64,000 bases of DNA, taken from contig NZ_CP163435.1 of the NCBI RefSeq assembly GCF_041051975.1, forward strand, positions 3,224,001 to 3,288,000, written 5' to 3'. A model generated the notes under the pieces. That model saw only the letters and a list, made by a program, of their open reading frames with translations, was not told the origin of the DNA and did no database searches. Below, piece after piece: positions 43,184 through 55,978 of the stretch (positions are counted from its first letter, which is position 1; each line of letters starts with the position of its first letter). Source of the DNA: Streptomyces sp. R21. GTDB taxonomy: Bacteria > Actinomycetota > Actinomycetes > Streptomycetales > Streptomycetaceae. Made by a program: the position numbers and the translations under genes.

Positions 43184-44274
43184 AGCTTGGGCGCAATCTC
43201 TTCGATCCAGATACGCTCCCGCTGCTCCTGCGTCATGTGGCAGGCGGCCCAGTGCTGGCTGCCGACCTCGGACAGCTCGGGGCGGACCGTGCGGGTGACG
43301 TTGTCCTTGGGGACGTCCGCGTACGGGCAGCGCGGGTTGAAGGCGCAGCCCGACGGGATGTTGATCAGCGAGGGCGGGGAGCCCTTGACCGGGATGAGGC
43401 GTTCCTGCTGGTCGCGGTCGAGGCGGGGCATCGAGCCGAGCAGACCCCAGGTGTAGGGGTGGCGGGGCTCGTAGAACACCTTCTCGGCCGGACCGCGCTC
43501 GATGCAGCGGCCGCCGTACATCACCAGGATGTCGTCGGCCAGTTCGGCGACGACGCCCAGGTCGTGGGTGATGACGATGACCGCGGAGCCGAACTCCTTC
43601 TGCAGATCCCGGATGAGGTCGAGGATCTGCGCCTGGACGGTGACGTCGAGGGCGGTCGTCGGCTCGTCCGCGATGAGCAGCTCGGGGTTGTTCACCAGCG
43701 ACATCGCGATCATCGCGCGCTGGCGCATACCGCCGGAGAACTCGTGCGGGTAACTGTCGACCCGCTTGTCCGGCTGCGGGATGCCGACACGGTCGAGCAT
43801 CTCCACGGCGCGGCGCTTCGCGGTCTTCTTGTCGACGTTGTTGTGGATGCGGTACGCCTCCACGATCTGCTGGCCGATCGTGTAGTACGGGTGCAGCGCC
43901 GACAACGGGTCCTGGAAGATCATCGCCATCTCGCGGCCACGCAGCTTGCGTACGTGGTCGGGGTCGGCGGAGAGCAGTTCCGTGCCGTTCAGCCAGATCT
44001 CGCCGGAGAGCTGCGCCTTGCGCTTGCCGTACTGGCCCGTGGTGTGCAGGCCCATGATGCCGAGCGAGGTGACCGACTTGCCGGAGCCGGACTCGCCCAC
44101 GATGCCGAGGGTCTTGCCCTTCTCCAGCTGGAAGCTCAGCCCGTCGACGGACTTGACCAGGCCGTCGTCGGTCGGGAAGTGCACCTTGAGGTCGCGGACT
44201 TCGAGGAAGGCGGAGGGGGCGGGAGAGTCCGTGACGGGCTCGGCCACCGCTCCGCTCTTGCTGAGTTCGGTCAT
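43180..44274 (-). CDS. oppD: Oligopeptide ABC transporter ATP-binding protein D
   Basis: The second ATPase of the importer, 364 residues. Walker A is [11 protein letters not shown] (near residue 50), signature [13 protein letters not shown], Walker [14 protein letters not shown]-loop [11 protein letters not shown], and the C-terminal OPP cysteine motif includes [12 protein letters not shown] (near 315), where related proteins hold an iron-sulfur cluster. The start ATG 44274 overlaps the oppB stop as ATGA, and its stop overlaps the oppF start, so the three cytoplasmic/membrane genes are translationally coupled. Confidence 0.95.
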
Positions 44275-45269
44275 GCGAGCCTCACTCGGGGGTCGATCGC
44301 GGCGTACAGGAAGTCCACCACAAGGTTGGCGATGATCACCGCGAGCGATGTGATCAGGGTGACGCCCAGGATGACGGGCAGGTCCTGGGTGCGGATCGCC
44401 TGGAGCACCGCCTGGCCGAGGCCGGGAAGGCTGAACGTCGTCTCGGTGAGGATCGCGCCGCCGATGAGGGCGCCGAGGTCCATGCCGAGCATGGTGAGGA
44501 TCGGCGTCATCGTGGAGCGCATGGCGTGCTTGCCGATGACGACGGGCTCGCGCAGGCCCTTGGCACGCGCGGTGCGGATGTAGTCCTCACCCATGATCTC
44601 CAGCATGGTGGCGCGGGTGATCCGCGCGTACATGGCGGCGTACAGGAAGGCGAGGGTGATCCAGGGAAGGATCATGCCACCGAGGTAGCCGGTGACACTT
44701 TCGCTGAGGGGCACGTACTGGCCGTCGAACCACTTGAGCCCGAAGATGAAGATCGCCGAGGCCAGCAGACCGGTGAAGTAGATGGGGAGCGAGACACCCG
44801 AGAGAGCGACGAACATCGCGCCGCGGTCCCACAGGGAGCCACGCTTCAGCGCGGAGAGCACACCGGCGGCCACACCGAAGAGCAGCCACAGCACCGCGGC
44901 ACCGAGCGCCAGACCCAGGGTCACCGGGAAGCGGTCGGTGATCTGAGGCCAGACCGCCTGCTCGGAACGGAAGGAGTAGCCGAAGCACGGCGCCGAGCAC
45001 TGGGTCACGTCGCCGCCGCCCGAGTACGTGCGTCCGACGAAGAGGCCCTTGAAGAACTCCCAGACCTGGACGAAGATCGGCTGGTCCAGCTGGAGCTTCT
45101 GGCGTACTCCCTCGACCGCGGCGGGGTCGGCCTGCTTGCCGACGAACATCGTCGCCGGGTCGACCCCCGCCCACTTGGGGACGAGGAAGAAGATGCCGAA
45201 GACCACCAGAATGATGACCACCAGCAACACTGCTGCGGCGAAGAGCCGCCTGATGAGGTATGCGAGCAC
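44271..45269 (-). CDS. oppB: Oligopeptide ABC transporter permease B
   Basis: A 332-residue inner-membrane permease with six or seven helices. The first helix (LAYLIRRLFAAAVLLVVIIL) is typical of OppB/DppB, and the ATPase-contacting EAA loop corresponds to DYIRTARAKGLREPVVIGKH (near residue 240). A Cys pair, TQCSAPCFGYS, lies in the first large external loop. The GTG at 45269 gives the family N-terminus. It starts downstream of a strong hairpin separating it from oppA. Confidence 0.93.
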   Translation of the reverse strand: MLAYLIRRLFAAAVLLVVIILVVFGIFFLVPKWAGVDPATMFVGKQADPAAVEGVRQKLQLDQPIFVQVWEFFKGLFVGRTYSGGGDVTQCSAPCFGYSFRSEQAVWPQITDRFPVTLGLALGAAVLWLLFGVAAGVLSALKRGSLWDRGAMFVALSGVSLPIYFTGLLASAIFIFGLKWFDGQYVPLSESVTGYLGGMILPWITLAFLYAAMYARITRATMLEIMGEDYIRTARAKGLREPVVIGKHAMRSTMTPILTMLGMDLGALIGGAILTETTFSLPGLGQAVLQAIRTQDLPVILGVTLITSLAVIIANLVVDFLYAAIDPRVRLA

Positions 45270-45290
45270 TGCTCTCGGCCCGACGGCGGG

Positions 45291-45327
45291 GCCGTGGGCC
45301 ACCGGAGGTCGTCCGGTGGCCCACGGC
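45291..45327 (-). terminator. Hairpin between oppA and oppB
   Basis: A perfect 16-bp stem (GCCGTGGGCCACCGGA and its complement) with a 5-base loop lies in the 117-bp gap between the binding-protein gene and the permease gene. There is no U-tract. Such intercistronic structures often protect the 3' end of the abundant binding-protein message or cause partial termination. Confidence 0.75.
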
Positions 45328-45386
45328 TCACACCGCTCCGGCCTTCACCTGCCTTTCGTGCCTTATGGCGGGTGCGCCGGCCGGGA

Positions 45387-47168
45387 TTACTTGTTGACGC
45401 CGAGGCTGATGAAGTCGTACATGCCGCTGTAGTTGTCGGTCGTGTAGACGTTCGTCAGACGCGAGGAGCGCCAGTTGATGAACTTCTCGAAGACGAAGGG
45501 CAGGTAGTAACCGCCCTCCATGACCTTGTGGTTGATCTCCGTGGAGATCTGGGTCTTCTTCGCGTCGTCCAGTTCCTTCACGTAGCTGTCGAACAGACCG
45601 TCGATGGTCTTGTCCTTGATCATCGCGAAGTTGTTGTTACCGCTGTCCAGGATGTACTTGCTGTCCCACAGCGGGAGACCGAAGCCCTGGATGGTCGGGA
45701 AGTCCGGACCCCAACCCATGATGATGATGCCGTAGTTCTTCTTCTTGACGTTCGACGGGCTGCCGATGATGCCGGCCGTCTGCGAGCCGTCGTACTGGTC
45801 GATGTCGACGGTGATGCCGACCTTCTTCAGCGACGCCTGGAGCGACTCGGCGGTGGCCACCTCGACCGGCTTGTTGTTGCGGACCGCGATGGTGGTCTTG
45901 AAGCCGGACGGCTTGCCGCAGGCCTTCAGCTCTTCCTTGGCCTTGGCGATGTTGGCCGCACCGTCGTTCGCGGTGGTGCCGTACGGGTCGTACTTCTGGC
46001 CCTCGGCGCCCGGGACGGACGGCGGGAGCATGTTGGTGCCGATGTCACCACCGGCGACCGGGCCACCGCGAGCGGTCTGCAGCGACTTGTGGTCGGCGCC
46101 GTAGATGACCGCCTTGCGGCAGTGCTCGTTGTCGAACGGCTTCACCGTCTGCGGGAAGACCGCGTAACGGACGTAGCCGGAGACCGGGTTGTCCAGGTTG
46201 CCCTTGTCCTGCTTCAGAGCGGTGGTACGGCCCTGCGGGGACATACCGGTCTGGTTGATGTCCAGGTCGTAGTCGCCCTTGAGCAGACGCGCGTCCAGGT
46301 CGTTGGCGTTGGTGAAGAAGTTGACCGTGATCTTGTCCGGGAGCGCCTTGCGGACCGGGTCCGAGGACGCCTTCCACGAGGTGTTGCGGACCAGCACCAT
46401 GGACTTGTTCGGCGTGTACGACTCGAACTTGTACGGGCCGGAGGAGAACGGGTGCAGACCGTACTTGGACTTGGTGTCCTTGTCGGCGCGCACCGGCGAC
46501 GACGAGGTCATCGCGAGGATTTCCTCGAAGTCCGAGTTGGCCGCGGGCAGGTGGAAGACGATCGTCTTGTCGTCCGGCGTGGAGATCGCCTTCAGGCCCA
46601 GGTGGTCCGCGGACTTGTCCTTGTAGGGGCCCTTGTACTCGCCCTTGGGGTCAAGGATGTCCTTGAGGTAGACCGGGCCGCCGGACAGCACGTCCTGCGC
46701 CCACTGGCGCTCGATGCCGTACTTGACGTCCTTGGACGTGATCGGCTTGCCGTCCTCCCACGTCACACCGTCACGCAGGGTGTACGTGTAGGTCTTGCCG
46801 TCGTCGGAGATCTTGGCGGCGCTGGTGGCCAGGTCCGGCGTGATCTTGGTGCCACCGGAACCGGGCGCCGTGGCGCCGGTGACCAGCTGGCGGCTGTAGT
46901 AGCGCATGAAGTTCCAGGCGAAGCCGTAGTAGCCGCGCGTGGTGTCCCACGAGTCGGCGTCCTGCGCTCCGGCGAACTTCAGCGTGCCGCCCTTGGCGGT
47001 GGAGGCGTTGGCGACCTTGTTGTTGGCCGCGTTGAAGCCGGCCGCGCCGCTCTTGCTGTCCTTGTCACTGTCGCCGCCGCCGCACGCCGCCGTGCTGAGC
47101 AGTGCTGCGACCACGGCAGCTGCGGCCACGGCCTGCTTGCGCCGCCCTGTGGTGCGTTGGGTAGTCAC
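45387..47168 (-). CDS. oppA: Oligopeptide-binding lipoprotein
   Basis: Solute-binding protein of family 5, 593 residues, that captures peptides outside the membrane for the Opp importer. The signal peptide ends in LLSTAACGGG with C29 lipidated. Family segments include TLRDGVTWEDGKPITSKDV (near residue 130), FHLPAANSDFEEILAM and GPYKFESYTPNKSMVLVRN. The GTG at 47168 follows GGAGG at about ten bases. It sits between the two permease genes, the order also seen in the Streptomyces bldK operon. Confidence 0.93.
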   Translation of the reverse strand: MTTQRTTGRRKQAVAAAAVVAALLSTAACGGGDSDKDSKSGAAGFNAANNKVANASTAKGGTLKFAGAQDADSWDTTRGYYGFAWNFMRYYSRQLVTGATAPGSGGTKITPDLATSAAKISDDGKTYTYTLRDGVTWEDGKPITSKDVKYGIERQWAQDVLSGGPVYLKDILDPKGEYKGPYKDKSADHLGLKAISTPDDKTIVFHLPAANSDFEEILAMTSSSPVRADKDTKSKYGLHPFSSGPYKFESYTPNKSMVLVRNTSWKASSDPVRKALPDKITVNFFTNANDLDARLLKGDYDLDINQTGMSPQGRTTALKQDKGNLDNPVSGYVRYAVFPQTVKPFDNEHCRKAVIYGADHKSLQTARGGPVAGGDIGTNMLPPSVPGAEGQKYDPYGTTANDGAANIAKAKEELKACGKPSGFKTTIAVRNNKPVEVATAESLQASLKKVGITVDIDQYDGSQTAGIIGSPSNVKKKNYGIIIMGWGPDFPTIQGFGLPLWDSKYILDSGNNNFAMIKDKTIDGLFDSYVKELDDAKKTQISTEINHKVMEGGYYLPFVFEKFINWRSSRLTNVYTTDNYSGMYDFISLGVNK

Positions 47169-47232
47169 GATCTCGGATCCTCCGTGTGTGTAGCGGCCCG
47201 TGGATAGGTCACGGGCCCGGGGGTACGGCAGT

Positions 47233-48246
47233 TCAGCGAGAACCCTTCGGGTCGAGCGCGTCACGCACGCCGTCGCCGAAGAGGTTGAAGGAGAGGACGG
47301 TGATGAAGATCGCTACACCGGGGATCACCATGTACATGGGGTCCGAGTCGTAGTAGTCGATCGCCGAAGAGAGCATCTGTCCCCAGGAGGCCGTGGGCGG
47401 CTTGACGCCCACGCCAAGGAAGCTGAGTGCCGCCTCGGTGAGGATGTTGGTCGGGATCATCATCGTCGTGTACACGATGATGGGCGCGATCAGGTTGGGC
47501 AGAAGCTCCTTGAACAGGATGTACATACGCCCGGCCCCGAGACTGCGCGCCGCTTCGACGTACTCGCGTTCACGCATGGAGAGCGTCTGGCCGCGCACCA
47601 CTCGGCCGACGTAGGGCCAGCCGAAGAAGCCGATCACCAGGATCATCACGAACAGGCGGACGCCCGTACCCGTCAGACCCAGCATCTCGTTCGGCATGAC
47701 CGAGACCAGCGCGATGATGAACAGCAGCTGCGGGAAGGCCAGCAGACCGTCCATGACGCGGCTGATGAGGGAGTCGATCCAGCCGCCGAAGAAGCCGGCG
47801 AGGATGCCCAGGACCGTGCCCAGGACGACCGCGACCAGGGCGGACAGGAAGCCGACCAGGAGCGAGATGCGGGCGCCGTAGATGATGCGGGCGAAGATGT
47901 CGCGGCCGCTGACCGGTTCGACACCGAAGAAGTGGTCCCCGCTGATGCCGCCCATCGACCCCGTGGGGGTCGAGAAGAGCGGGTCGATCAGGTCCTCGTG
48001 GTGCGTCTCCGGGTCCTGGCCGACCAGGTTCGTGATCACCGGCGCGAGGATCGCGATCAGGATCAGCAGGAGCACGACGACACCGCCCGTCAGGGCGAGC
48101 TTGTCGCGCTTGAGGCGCTCCCAGGCGATCCGCCCGAGAGAGCGACCTTGTACCGCCGCCTTGGCCTCGGCAGCGCTCGCGACCGCCGCTTCCTCGGCCG
48201 CGCTCGGGGCCGCGTCCGTGGTCGGCTCGTGCAATGGTGCCGTCAT
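47233..48246 (-). CDS. oppC: Oligopeptide ABC transporter permease C
   Basis: A 337-residue permease with an extended Ala/Glu-rich cytoplasmic N-terminus (about 35 residues), a first helix LTGGVVVLLLILIAILAPVI, four or five further helices and the EAA-type loop EREYVEAARSLGAGRMYILF (near residue 220). The GTAGT-free, standard DppC/OppC terminal FNLFGDGVRDALDPK is present. The ATG at 48246 has GAGAGGGG upstream. It is the first gene of oppC-oppA-oppB-oppD-oppF. Confidence 0.93.
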   Translation of the reverse strand: MTAPLHEPTTDAAPSAAEEAAVASAAEAKAAVQGRSLGRIAWERLKRDKLALTGGVVVLLLILIAILAPVITNLVGQDPETHHEDLIDPLFSTPTGSMGGISGDHFFGVEPVSGRDIFARIIYGARISLLVGFLSALVAVVLGTVLGILAGFFGGWIDSLISRVMDGLLAFPQLLFIIALVSVMPNEMLGLTGTGVRLFVMILVIGFFGWPYVGRVVRGQTLSMREREYVEAARSLGAGRMYILFKELLPNLIAPIIVYTTMMIPTNILTEAALSFLGVGVKPPTASWGQMLSSAIDYYDSDPMYMVIPGVAIFITVLSFNLFGDGVRDALDPKGSR

Positions 48247-48595
48247 CGTGGCAGGGACCCCTCTCAACCGGCGGTGGCCGGCCCACACTTGCCGCTGTAG
48301 CGGCATGATCAGTCCGTCGTACACAGGGACGAACGCCCCTGGAGCGGGAGTCTTCAACGCCTCGGCGATCTGTTGGAAGACGTGAAGGTGAATGGATGCC
48401 TAAACGTGATGCTGTCTGCAGGGTTCCGTTATCCGGACGGTGGGTAACGCGGGCCGGACGGGGGATATTTGGGCTCTTCAGCGGATACAGGAGCCCTAAA
48501 TGGGAGCGTCTTACCCAAATCAGACATCACGCTCGAAGGATTCGAGGCCGCAGGTCAGGGGCTTGGATTCCGCGAAGGGGCAGGGACTCTGAACG
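48247..48595. promoter_or_regulatory. opp operon upstream region
   Basis: This 349-bp stretch has no gene. It holds two dyads: GTTATCC-N7-GGGTAAC at 48428-48448, a candidate operator; and ATTTGGGCTC / GAGCCC-T-AAAT at 48467-48501, a 10-bp stem with one bulge that could terminate the sseB-like gene ending at 48596. The opp promoter should lie between the dyads and 48246, but no convincing -10/-35 pair was found. Confidence 0.45.
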
Positions 48596-49393
48596 TCAGT
48601 AGGCCCGCGGGTATCCGTATCCACCGGCGGCCGGCGCCTGGGCCTGCGCCGGAGCGACGTGCGCCTCGCGGTCGTAGAACGGCCGGGCGTTGGCCCGCAG
48701 CCACATCGCCACCGGGTCGTACTCGTCGGACATCGCGACGGTCGAGACGGGAAGCCCGTCCGGCACCGCGGAGATGGACTGCTGCATCATCGCCCGCACC
48801 GAGTCCACGGCGGGCGGCGAGGTGTCGTACACGTCGAGACCGATGGCCAGATACGGCGCCCCGTGCGCGGGTTGCACCCACGCGCGGCGCAGCGAGCGCA
48901 CGGCGGAGGTGCGGTGCGCGTTCTGCGTGAGCAGGCCGTAGAACTGCGGGATCTCGATGCCCGGTTCGGAGAGCCGGAGCGGGCCCGCGGGCTGCCGCTC
49001 CAGGCCCGTGGCGATCCGGCGCAGGTCCAGCCACGGAATGCCGACGCCACCGCCGGGGGCGTGCGGATTCAGCCAGAGACCGAAGTGGTCGGGGTAGAGC
49101 GTGCGGGCGACGTCGAGGCCGTCGACGACCTCGTAGGAGCGGTTCCAGCCGCTGGCGGAGAGTTCCTGGGCGGAGGTGACGCACGGCGCGTACCCGTACC
49201 CGCCGACCTCCATGTTCCCGTACTGCGCGTCCGGGGATCCTGCCTGGCCGTGCCAGAGCAGCATCCAGACCTGGCCGGACGACGGGGTCGCGAGCGCGCG
49301 AAGAAGCGCCTCGTAGGCGTCGTAACGCCCGGGCGTCACCTGGCGCAGCATGTGCTCGACCTGACCGGCCGCAGCCGTGCCCGACGCGCTCAC
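48596..49393 (-). CDS. SseB-family protein (enhanced serine sensitivity)
   Basis: A 265-residue protein with an SseB N-terminal domain (residues about 10-125; LLRALATPSSGQVWMLLWHG, FGLWLNPHAPGGGVGIP) and an SseB C-terminal domain (AWVQPAHGAPYLAIGLDV to DEYDPVAMWLRANARPFYDRE). The E. coli relative is named for serine sensitivity; the molecular function is not known. GTG 49393 is preferred over TTG 49399 because GAAGGGG stands nine bases before it. A related gene follows upstream at 49573. Confidence 0.85.
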   Translation of the reverse strand: MSASGTAAAGQVEHMLRQVTPGRYDAYEALLRALATPSSGQVWMLLWHGQAGSPDAQYGNMEVGGYGYAPCVTSAQELSASGWNRSYEVVDGLDVARTLYPDHFGLWLNPHAPGGGVGIPWLDLRRIATGLERQPAGPLRLSEPGIEIPQFYGLLTQNAHRTSAVRSLRRAWVQPAHGAPYLAIGLDVYDTSPPAVDSVRAMMQQSISAVPDGLPVSTVAMSDEYDPVAMWLRANARPFYDREAHVAPAQAQAPAAGGYGYPRAY

Positions 49394-49572
49394 CTTCAAC
49401 CGCCCCTTCGCTCCACCATCACGACATCACAGCCGACATCACGCCGAACTCGTCAACATTTCGACCGAGCCATGAAACCAGCTTAAGCGGCGATCCTGAC
49501 AGCGACTTGACGCACACCGAGGGAGGTGTCCTCACCACTTTCCCCGTGGCCGCGGTCCTTGGAGTCGAACGG

Positions 49573-50337
49573 TCAGTAGCCCTGCTGGTAGAAGGGCCGC
49601 ACGCGCTCGCGCATCCAGTCTCCGACCGGGTCCTGTGCCACGTCCATGAACACCATGTTCACCGGGCGGCCCACCGGTACCCGGCCCAGCGCGCGGCCCA
49701 GCGCGTCCAGCACGAGCGTGCGGTCGGCCTCCCAGGAGGACAGTTCGACGCCGATGAACATCACCGGGTCGGAGGTCTCGATGGCGGCCAGGCAGCGGCG
49801 GGCGCTCAGCACGACGCCGCTCTCCGCGAACTCCGCCGAGGCCGCGGCCAGGAAGTCCACCGGGTCCTCCTGCCAGTCCGGCTCGAACAGCCGCACGCGC
49901 CCACCGCTCGCGGCCCCGTCCAGCGGGGTCCGCCCCGCACGGCAGAGCTCGGCGACCGCGAGGGGCGGCAGCGGTACGCCGACCAGGCCGTCCGGGTTCA
50001 CGGCGATGCCGATCTGCGGGGGCAGCCCGCGGGCGAACTCCACGGCGGGCGCGATCGTGTAGGACATATGGCTGCCCACGACCTGGCGGAACTGCTCCTC
50101 GGAGCTGAAGACGGGCACGTACGCCTGGCCCTCGATCTCCATCGTGGGCAGGTCCAGCGGGCCCTGGTGCGGGCCACCGCCGCTGGGCAGCGGGATCCAG
50201 AGGAAGCTGCGGCCGAGGACCTCGACGAGGCGGCCGCCGGCCCCGGGGATGCCGAGAGAGGCGGCGAGCACCTCCTCCAGCTCGTTGCCGGGCCATCCGC
50301 CGTGCGGATGGGGATGTGCCTGTGCCGGGATGTCCAT
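49573..50337 (-). CDS. Second SseB-family protein
   Basis: A 254-residue paralogue-like neighbour of the SseB protein at 48596. It has the N-terminal SseB domain (NELEEVLAASLGIPGAGGRL, MEIEGQAYVPVFSSEEQFRQ, GIAVNPDGLVGVPLPP) and the same C-terminal ending, DPVGDWMRERVRPFYQQGY. The ATG at 50337 begins MDIPAQAHPHPHGG. Function unknown; family membership is clear from the shared terminal motif. The 179 bp between the two genes shows no gene. Confidence 0.85.
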   Translation of the reverse strand: MDIPAQAHPHPHGGWPGNELEEVLAASLGIPGAGGRLVEVLGRSFLWIPLPSGGGPHQGPLDLPTMEIEGQAYVPVFSSEEQFRQVVGSHMSYTIAPAVEFARGLPPQIGIAVNPDGLVGVPLPPLAVAELCRAGRTPLDGAASGGRVRLFEPDWQEDPVDFLAAASAEFAESGVVLSARRCLAAIETSDPVMFIGVELSSWEADRTLVLDALGRALGRVPVGRPVNMVFMDVAQDPVGDWMRERVRPFYQQGY

Positions 50338-50384
50338 CTGCCTACCGCCTGCTCCGAACCACTGTTCCGGCTGGAAAGGTTAAT

Positions 50385-50427
50385 GGGTTCGTACGAACCC
50401 CCAGGCGCCGTACGGCCGATCGGCCGT
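50385..50427. promoter_or_regulatory. Two perfect 16-bp palindromes
   Basis: GGGTTCGTACGAACCC (50385-50400) and ACGGCCGATCGGCCGT (50412-50427) are both perfect palindromes in the 117-bp gap between the P-loop gene stop (50455) and the second SseB gene start (50337). Being loopless, they suit dimeric protein binding better than hairpin termination. Confidence 0.55.
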
Positions 50428-50454
50428 CGTACGACCGGCCCCGCCCCCGACCGG

Positions 50455-51138
50455 TCAGCCGCCGAAGTCGATCCGCCGCAGCACGTCCGCCGCGTCCCGG
50501 TCCATGAGCACCGCCGAGCCGCAGCCCTCCGGGAGGTCGCCCTTCTCCACGGAGCGCAGCAGCCGGGTGACCGCGCCGCGGTGGCGGGCGAACGCGTACC
50601 GCGAGACGCCCCGGCCGCGCTCGCGCTGGCCGTCCAGGGCCGTGCCCGGGGTGACGTCGAGCAGCAGGAGGTGCAGGGTGCCGCCGCGGCGCCGGGCCTC
50701 GCGGGCCAGCCAGCGGCGCACCCAGGCCTGCGTACCGCAGTCGTGGACCACGGCCCCGGCGCCGGAGCGCAGCACGCGGCGCAGGCCCGCGTAGTGCGCG
50801 AGCCGGACGAGGGGACGGTAGACGGCGTACGGCAGCCGGCGGGCCAGCCGCTCGTCCCAGCGGTCGCGGGTGTCCTGCGAGTCGATGCGGGGGCCGGTGA
50901 CGGCGCGGCGCATCAGGGTCGACTTCCCGCTGCCGGGGAGACCGGTGACGACGACGAGGTCGGCCGCGCCGAAGCGCAGACCGTGCGGGCTGCGGCCGGA
51001 GCGCTCGCGCAGATCGCGGACGACGGCCACCGGCCGCGAACCGTACGCCTCCCGGGCCGGGGCGGCGGGCTGCTCGGGCAGCGCGACGCCCGAGGTCGTC
51101 GCGTACGCCGAGGTCCGGTATGCCGAGGTCCTGTTCAC
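50455..51138 (-). CDS. P-loop ATP-binding (kinase-like) protein
   Basis: A 227-residue protein with Walker A VVVTGLPGSGKSTLMRRA near residue 73, preceded by a Tyr/Ser/Ala-rich N-terminus. Later segments VVHDCGTQAWVRRWLAREA and LHLLLLDVTPGTALDGQRER suit the AAA_33/zeta-toxin-like small-molecule or RNA kinase fold, but the substrate is unknown. GTG 51138 is chosen because GGGGAGG lies about ten bases before it. It is divergent from the glycine-riboswitch operon. Confidence 0.8.
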   Translation of the reverse strand: MNRTSAYRTSAYATTSGVALPEQPAAPAREAYGSRPVAVVRDLRERSGRSPHGLRFGAADLVVVTGLPGSGKSTLMRRAVTGPRIDSQDTRDRWDERLARRLPYAVYRPLVRLAHYAGLRRVLRSGAGAVVHDCGTQAWVRRWLAREARRRGGTLHLLLLDVTPGTALDGQRERGRGVSRYAFARHRGAVTRLLRSVEKGDLPEGCGSAVLMDRDAADVLRRIDFGG

Positions 51139-51319
51139 CGTGATCGTCCTCCCCTTGGGTCTGGAGATCCCCATCCCCGTCGAGTGTAAAGAGAAGGTAA
51201 TGCGCGGCGCTTCCTGTTTCCGTACGCGGACTGCCACAGGCGGGTTACAGCCGCGGGCTGACGTCACCGGACGGCGCGTGCAATGATGTGCCCGCCAACT
51301 GCATACCGGCCGCTTGAAT

Positions 51320-51537
51320 CCGCGCGGGAGAGTTCCGGGACCGTACTGCTCGTACGGGTACCCGGGCGCCGAAGGAGCAAGTCCCTCCCTTGAATCTCTC
51401 AGGCCCCGTTACCGCGCGGGCGAGGCACATCTGAAAAGCGGGCCGCTCTCCAGTGGCTCCACCCAAGGTGCAAGTCAGGACCACCGTTTCGCGGGGTCTT
51501 GATGAACCTCTCAGGTTCCGATGACAGATGGGGAGGA
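51320..51537 (+). promoter_or_regulatory. Tandem glycine riboswitch
   Basis: Two consecutive gcvT-class aptamers are visible. The first has GGGAGAG, then GCGCCGAAGGAGCAA and TGAATCTCTCAGGC, ending near CATCTGAAAAGCGGG. The second has CTCTCCAGTGGCTCC, ACCCAAGGTGCAAGT and GAACCTCTCAGG, ending GACAGATGGGGAGG. These are the conserved bases of glycine riboswitches, and the element sits 47 bases before gcvT. In the tandem class, glycine generally turns on the glycine cleavage genes. No obvious U-tract terminator follows, so translational control or Rho-type control is possible. Confidence 0.93.
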
Positions 51538-51583
51538 ACGCCTCGCCGTCTTGCCTTGCCGTCATGCCTTGGGAGCCCCACCG

Positions 51584-52702
<1,119 letters not shown>

Positions 52703-52844
52703 AGAGACTGGGCGGGGTCCGGGCCCGGCCATCGGCGCGGTCCGGACACCGCCGGGCGCTCCACCGCGCCTTGTCCCTGCTCACCAGCAGCCCCAGCAGT
52801 CCCCCATTCACCAGCACTCCCCCGCGTACAGGAGAATTCAGGCC

Positions 52845-53222
52845 ATGAACAACCCCCAGCAGCTGCGTTACAGCAAGGAGCACGAGTGGCTGTCGGTCGC
52901 CGAGGACGGCGTCGCGACGGTCGGCATCACCGAGTTCGCGGCCAACGCGCTCGGCGACGTCGTCTACGCCCAGCTTCCGGCGGTCGGTGACACGGTCACC
53001 GCGGGCGAGACCTGCGGCGAACTGGAGTCGACCAAGTCGGTCAGCGACCTGTACGCCCCGGTGACCGGCGAGGTCATCGAAGCCAACCAGGACGTGGTGG
53101 ACGACCCGTCGCTGGTGAACTCCGCGCCCTTCGAGGGTGGCTGGCTGTTCAAGGTACGGATCACGGGTGAGCCGGACGACCTGCTCTCCGCCGACGAGTA
53201 CACCGCCTTCTCCGCCGGCTAA
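52845..53222 (+). CDS. gcvH: Glycine cleavage system H protein
   Basis: The lipoylated carrier that shuttles the aminomethyl group between P, T and L proteins. The 125-residue product has the standard fold; the lipoylated lysine is K63-like in [13 protein letters not shown], and the start [18 protein letters not shown] is typical. The ATG at 52845 follows AGGAGA. It is 142 bp downstream of gcvT and 15 bp upstream of glyA. Confidence 0.97.
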   Translation: MNNPQQLRYSKEHEWLSVAEDGVATVGITEFAANALGDVVYAQLPAVGDTVTAGETCGELESTKSVSDLYAPVTGEVIEANQDVVDDPSLVNSAPFEGGWLFKVRITGEPDDLLSADEYTAFSAG

Positions 53223-53237
53223 GGAGTCGTAGAACCC

Positions 53238-54500
<1,263 letters not shown>

Positions 54501-54512
54501 TACCGCTTTACG

Positions 54513-54548
54513 GGGGCACCCCGCACACTGGAGTGTGCGCGGTGCCCC
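54513..54548 (+). terminator. Hairpin between glyA and sdaA
   Basis: A two-part stem (GGGGCACC/GGTGCCCC and GCACACT/AGTGTGC, one mismatch between) with a 2-base loop begins 13 bases past the glyA stop. It may terminate most gcvT-gcvH-glyA transcripts, leaving sdaA at lower level or on its own promoter. Confidence 0.75.
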
Positions 54549-54581
54549 ACCCCGTGTTCCACCCTGCTTTGAGGAGTCACC

Positions 54582-55949
<1,368 letters not shown>

Positions 55950-55978
55950 GGGGGCGGGACCCGGGCGCTTGGCGGAGG

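Noticed and set aside
49440..49500. TTGACG upstream of the first SseB gene as a promoter
   Set aside because: No acceptable -10 hexamer is found at 16-19 bases.
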